Shown: positions 54,501-61,069 of the stretch, piece by piece
How the letters are laid out: every line of letters begins with the position of its first letter
How positions within the stretch are numbered: the first letter of the stretch is position 1
Source of the DNA: Dromaius novaehollandiae
Taxonomy: Eukaryota; Chordata; Aves; Casuariiformes; Dromaiidae
DNA length: 64,000 nt
Direction of reading: 5' to 3'
Assembly (NCBI RefSeq): GCF_036370855.1
Contig: NC_088132.1
Location: forward strand, 60,674,841-60,738,840
The notes under the pieces: model-generated
What the model saw: the letters and a program-made list of their open reading frames with translations, nothing else
Told to the model about the DNA's origin: nothing
Database searches by the model: none
Made by a program: the position numbers and the translations under genes

Positions 54501-57500
54501 GGTACTGTGGAAGCTTTATGCAACTGTGCTGCCTGGCATCAGTCTTGGCTTTATGCACTGCATACAGCATTACTCTCTACTCTCCCTTTCCCCTGCTCTT
54601 CAGGAAGTGCTCACACACAAGATCTATTATTCAGTGCCTAGTTTACTGATAGCAAACACACAAAATCCTTCCTTTGTAACAGATAAACTACATGTTACGT
54701 AACAACTGTGTCTATACATCACTGCCTAACATGCACTGCCTAACTGCAGAGAAGATTTAGCTAAGGTTCCTTACCACGAAACATTTTCTGACCTTGTTGT
54801 GCTAACTGTATTCACAGATCCTTCTTTATTGCTGCCTCCAACCACAGATTCCAGCAGTTTAAATTCTATCTGTGACTGGTTAAGTTCCGTGGTCTTTGTG
54901 CTTCACAAAACCCTGAGCAATCATCTGGAACCGCTCTCCAGTCAGCCACCTAAGCCATTAACCGTAACTCAAGTGAAGTGTCCTTAAAAAGCTAAGACAA
55001 TAACAGATATAAGAAAAGCAATCTGTGATATTCAGAGAGACAGAAGCATGCAAATGATTTCTCCCCACTATAGGTTTTTGTGTTTATCCCTCTTTTTTGT
55101 GTTTATACAATGGGACAGTCAAAGGCATGAAGCAGAAAGAAAGAGGAAAGAAATTAACGTTTTCGCTTGAAATCAACTTAAATCAAGTTTCCCATGAAAA
55201 TCCTTTCTGCTGACAAAGAACACAAGAAATCAAAGGGCTTTCACCAGAGCTTATCTGCCAGACTTCTATTCCACCCACCCTACTGAATCTATGTTAAGAT
55301 AAGATTCTGTTTTTGTGGAAAATAACAAGAACTCAAAACAAAAGTTTACTCAAACAAGAGTTTATTTAATGCTTTTTTTGTTTAACTCAAGTAATTACAC
55401 TAAATGTAAAGATTACATTTACTATTCTTGCCTCTCCAATATTTCAAAGGTTACTCTAAATCCATTAAAAGAATCTCAGGCTTCTTTTTCATAAAAATCT
55501 TTTTCAGCAACAAAGCAGTTAGCAGCTTTTCAAATACCTTTTAAAGCAAAACTAAGTAGCTGTTTGATTTAAAAAAATACTTTTTTATTGGAGGGTGGGT
55601 AGGAAAAGAAAAAGCAATCAGCCTTTTTGCAGGTATGGTTTGTCAGTATCAGCAACACGATCATGTACTGACCACATTTTTCCTGATGCTATTTTGAAAT
55701 TTTTGATTTAACTATCTGTAGAGAACACCTCAACTTTGACCCATTCTTCATCACAGATGCTTCAGTTCCTGTGTTAGCAATACTAGTCTTGCTGCCTGGT
55801 TTTTTAAGTACTTTATCTCCTGCCAAGACAAAAAAGAAGGATCTCTAGCAAGTATTAATGTTAGCAATGGTAGACAGTATAGGTGCACAGAAAGGGCTGA
55901 CACATGGCTGACTGTGAATAAGATTATCTTAATGTTCCAAGCAGGTGAAACAGCCATGTGACCTACTAAATACACAATCTACATTACTGTTACCAGAACC
56001 AGGTGGATTATTTAGGAAAAAAGAAAAAAAAGTCACAACTAAAATCAGAAAGAGTTTAAAAGCCACCTCCTATTGAATAGTTTCTGATAAAGCCAGACCT
56101 GCAGCAGGGTCCTGACCCATTAAACAAGATGGAGCTTGCATGGGGAGGAGGTATACTTCTGCCTTCTATTATGTAGCATTTTTCTTTGGGTGGTAGATTT
56201 AAGAATCAGCATGTACCCAGACCTCTTAAAAAAATAAAACAAACCTGAAAACCTCACAGCCCCCCAAAATGCCAACCCTCCTTTGAACTAGATTTCACTT
56301 ACAGGAATCCCAGAACATGTATGAGGTTTGACTTGGAATTCTGTTTGAAATGCTTCTCTAATGGAGGCAATAGTGCCTCTCCATGCTTGGTACCATAAGT
56401 CTGATTCCATCTCCCTGTTTGTTTCCCATCAGATAAAGCAGAATTCGAAGGATTTGTGACTGGCCTTTGCTTCAGCATGATGCTCATTCTGTTTTTTGCA
56501 CCTCTCACTTGTTCTCTGGTGTTTAAAAGGTAAGAAGAGAATATTGAGTGAACTTGTTAGCTTCACTTCCATTTTATTTAACCCTGAGTTTCACAGCACT
56601 GGGTCTTTTTTTCTCATTAAAACCAACTCAATTCAAAAGCACAAGACAAAAAAGCCACCCTACTCATTTATACAGTGAGAGCATTTAGAAACCGGTAACA
56701 AGCTGATTAAAATACTTTGACAAAATCCATAATCTTTTACTTTTGATACAGTTATCTGAGTACCTCCTGTCTCAAACACCATTGAGATGAACATGGACCA
56801 TTTCTCAGAATCAAAAATAGGTTATATACAGAATAAGCATGTATTTGATTATATTGTTCTTTCATTCCCAAGTGATGATCATGTCTCTTCTATTGAAATA
56901 CAACAACAGATTCCAGCAGCGTACACAGATTGACATTGCCATTTAAGCAGTTCACTGCAAGCACATTTAGATGCTACCAATAGAAATTATGTGCAGAAGC
57001 ACACAACAGGTGTGTAGGGAGCACCTGCAGAGATGAGGAGTGATGGAGGGATGGGTAGGAAGAAGAGAGAATAACAAGGATGCCTGTAAGATAGGGATGA
57101 GGGAAAGAGGTCCTCTTATTTTGGGAAAAATTATTCTTTGTAGTGATAAAATACCCCCCCGCCCAAATTAATCTGAGGTACAATACTGGGGGCACGTACT
57201 AACACAAAAAGAAAAATGGCCTGCAGAGTAACAGATTACTTACTCATCTTCAGATGCAAACTAGTCCAGCTGCATACAGCTGGTCATATTATTAGTGTGA
57301 TATCCTAGAATGCTATCTTCCTTTTAAAAAGCACCTACCTCAGATATTAAAAGGGCAACTGCTAAAGGGCAGTGCAAACAGACTGTACAAACTGGCTTGA
57401 AAGCCATAATGCGTAACATAACTTATTTTAGTTTATGCATCAGGCTAACTTCCTGCCTTTGCTGTTGAGAAACAGAAGACACCAGATCACACAAGCCTGC

Positions 57501-60500
57501 TGTTCACTTTCTTTTTTCAGATTTTTTATTGTAAGTTGTTCCATGTCTGATCTGGGCCTTCTAAAGAACTTAACACATTTTTTTCTCTGATGAGAACGGC
57601 TGAAATCTACACAAAAGTTTTACCTCAGAAAGGACTTTATTTTGTTACAGATAAGATCATGCTTAGCCTAGCTCACTAGGAAAGAGCTCTCAGACAACCA
57701 GAAAAACCAGCAACCAAAAGCCCAGTGTAGCATTACAAAATGACAATGAATTGTAGTAGTATTGAAAGTCTGTAACTGAGAGCAAGGGTCCCAGGGGATC
57801 CCTCTTCTCAGTTGCTTTGGTTAGATTTGTAAAAGGGGACTCACCGGGCCAGATAAACACCCATCTTCATGGCATCAGCAGAGATCAGACCATTTTATAG
57901 CCTCAGGCTTCACCTCAAACCACAACCTAAACAAGGACAAAGTATTTCACATTTAATGAAGTCTGTATTTGACTTGAAGACCAGACAGTGCTGAGGTCAA
58001 TGCTGAGGCAGGGTGATGTACTAGATAACCTCATAGTCTCTCACAGCTGTTTTTCCTGTGAAGTGAGTCATTACCCGAAGGTCACACAGTGCTGCACCAG
58101 CAGCCGCTTCTGAGGGGGAGATGATCGGCTCCAAGTGCTCAGAGCTGGTCTTCCTCCGCTCCCACAGAAGGTGGTGATTAATGGTCATTGCTGATTGATG
58201 TCAGTGGGATCACAGCCAGCCCAAGAGAAACTTCTCTTGAGATATGTATACCACTCCCACGGCTTCCCCGCTACAGGGAAATAGCAGCCAGCCTCCGCTA
58301 GCATGGGGGAGGCAAGAGCTGGCACCGGGAGCCTGGTGCAAGGGGCGCTAGGGGCACCTGTCCTCTGAGGGAGAGCCATGGAGCACGACGCTAGAAAATC
58401 AGCGGGGGGCACAAAATAAAAGGTAGTTTGAGATTTATGCAGAGATTGTAACAAAGATTTACTCATTCCAAGCCTGGATCTGCCTTTTGTCCCGTTTGCC
58501 CCTCACCTCAGCCTCGTTCAGTCTGGAAGGTGCCTCAGGGAAGTCGGCCCACCCTGGGGCCTGCCCCAGCGTGGGGCCTGCCGCCATGGGCCTGCCCCAA
58601 GGGCCTGCCAGCATGGGCCTGCCCCAGCACGGGGCCTGCCGCCATGGTCCTGCCCCAGCGCGGGGCCTGCCAGCATGGGCCTGCCCCAAGGGCCTGCCCC
58701 AGCGCCGGGCCTGTCGGTGTGGGCCTGCCCCTGGGGCTTGGCCCAGCCTAGGGAGGCGCCTGCCGCCCTCTTGGCTCCAGGTCGGCTCCCCTTTCTGGCA
58801 GCCCCACATGCCCCTTCGCAGGCTGCCCCTGCCCCACACACACACCTGGGACACAGGCACAGCCCCCCCAGCCGCCGACCTCAGCCCCTCGGGCCAGCCC
58901 GCCTGTGGGAGGAGCGACCATCGCACCCCTTGCTGCGGCTGCGTGCACCGTCGCCTCGGCGGGAGCCCAGGGCCTGTCTGTGGGGCGGTGCCGCCCCAGA
59001 GAAGCTGGAGAGCTTGGCAGGTTATTTCGGGTTTTCTTATCTCTGAGCTCCCAAACTCAAGAAAGCAGCTTAAAAGCAATGACTTGGACAAGACGGCTGC
59101 TGAGAGGCAGTCAGCTCAAACCAATCTGAACCACTCCATTCACAAGCTCTGTTCCTCCTTGTAAACCCCGTCTTGTATTTGCTCAAGGGCTGGGAGGTTT
59201 GAGTGCGAAGGCAGAAATAATACCCGAGCTCTGAAACAAACACCGTGGATTTGAATTCTGTAGCAAGCTGGAATGAATTGCCCCTGGCTCTATAGCTATT
59301 TCAGAAGCAGCTTGTGTGAGCTTTCAGTAAAGGCAAGTTTAGGTCACAGTCAGATGAAATAGTAAAATATCGTAATAAATCCTGGTAAGGGCCAAATTCA
59401 GACTGTGAAAAAAGATAAGGAGCTATATCACAACTCCCTTTTCTCGTCTATAGGTCCCAGGGAGAGGCTCTTCCAGATCAGCAGCTTTATTTCAGAGAAG
59501 CTAAAAAGCAATTGCTCTCTGAGGAAAAGTAAACTTCTAGTTGAAGCCCACTAGCAAATGCTTATTAAAACAAACCTCTTCCTACACATCTGAGAGCCCT
59601 CAAGGAAGTAAACAGAGGTTTTATGGAAACAATAGTGAATTAAGAATACACAATGACAGAACTATAGAAAGAGACATTACCATCTCCTGTCACTGATGCT
59701 AAACTTCACTAACTCAGCATTGCAATATAGACTAACAAGTTTGGTCTTCAGTTTTTAATTGCCATCTTTAATAGCCAGGGCAAAACATCTCAATTTGATG
59801 TTTGTGAAAATACCAATAAAATTTGTATATGAATGGCAGCTAATATAAATGCATAGAAAATGTCAGTCATTTAACCTGACAATAAACTTGGAGTATTTCT
59901 TTACAGGTTGAAAGAACGGTTCTGGCCTAGTGTACCAAATCCAAGAAACAGCACTGCAATCCAAGACATGGCAAGTACTGTTCCAAGGGTATGAAAAAAC
60001 ATACACGGAAGCTTTTTCCCACTGATTAATCAGTAACACTACTTATTATTCTTTTCTGAGAACTCTAGAGCACAAATTACTCAAAAGTTACTTGTAATTT
60101 GTGAGTATGGCCTAATGCCACAAAAGTGTCAAAAAGGAGATAACATATGTGGTGTTTTTCCCAAATCCATTCTTCACCCCTCAAGATCTCTGCATGCTTC
60201 AAGAGCAGTTCAGGGGCTCTAGTTTTTCAGCTGGCAGCTGTCTGAAGAGGCATCTACTAGTCAAGAAGCACGTTCAAACCTTGTTCTACCCATAGCTTGT
60301 GATAAGGATACCTGTATTTCAGGTCTGAAGTAGTGCCTGGAACTTAGCTGCTGGAAGAAGACTGCTGGAGAGATACAAATTTATCACTTCCTTGCTCCCA
60401 GGCATTAGGATGATGACAGGAAGCATATACCACTGTCAAGCTAAGCTGAAATCAGGGACTGGAGTTCAAAAAGAGTTCAGAATGGAGTTCAAAGCCAAAT

Positions 60501-61038
60501 ATGCCCATAGGAAAAGGCAAGAGCATGATCAAAGATCAAGCCAGAAGCTGGAAGGTCTCTACAGCAAGACACTGTCCAAGATCTAAGATAGAACACACCA
60601 GAATGAAATCAGTAGCAAGGAAGTTTAAGACGACCCTGACAGGCAGGCCTTCCCTTTCGCTTGCCTTGTCTCTTGAACCTACATGTAGCTACTTTAGATA
60701 AAGAGTTTGTGAGCTCACATGTAGGATCAGGTAGTCATTCTGCAAAAGCCAGAAAACGTCAAAAAACAAAGGAGGATCAGGTGGGCCGATGTACAAGTTC
60801 AGAGTTTCTAAAGTGATACTATTAGAAGGTTGCAGTTTCACTATTTTATTCTTTTAAAGAACTTGATCCATTTATGAGCACTGGGCAACTTTCAATTCAC
60901 AGTTCTCAGACTCAGCTGTCTTTCATTAGCCACTCTAGTAAAAACAACTCCACTTAATTCTTTTGGTTCTTCTGAATACATTTAGAAAGTGGAAGATCTA
61001 AAGATTCAATAATTGTTCAAAATGAGACTTCCTCAAAG

Positions 61039-61069
<31 letters not shown>

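Noticed and set aside
58011..58075. CR1-like words (ACTAGATAACCTCATAG)
   Set aside because: Only a loose match to the CR1 3' end; too diverged to call by eye.
58459..59164. Overlapping 210-codon (-) and 225-codon (+) open frames
   Set aside because: Both translate the GC-rich minisatellite and its flank into Gly/Pro/Ala/Cys repeats and lie within an intron of a well-supported gene.
60392..60586. Lys/Arg-rich + frame after an acceptor-like CTTGCTCCCAG, considered as the next tail exon
   Set aside because: In phase 0, as required after exon 14, it hits a stop within four codons; the open frame needs a different phase.
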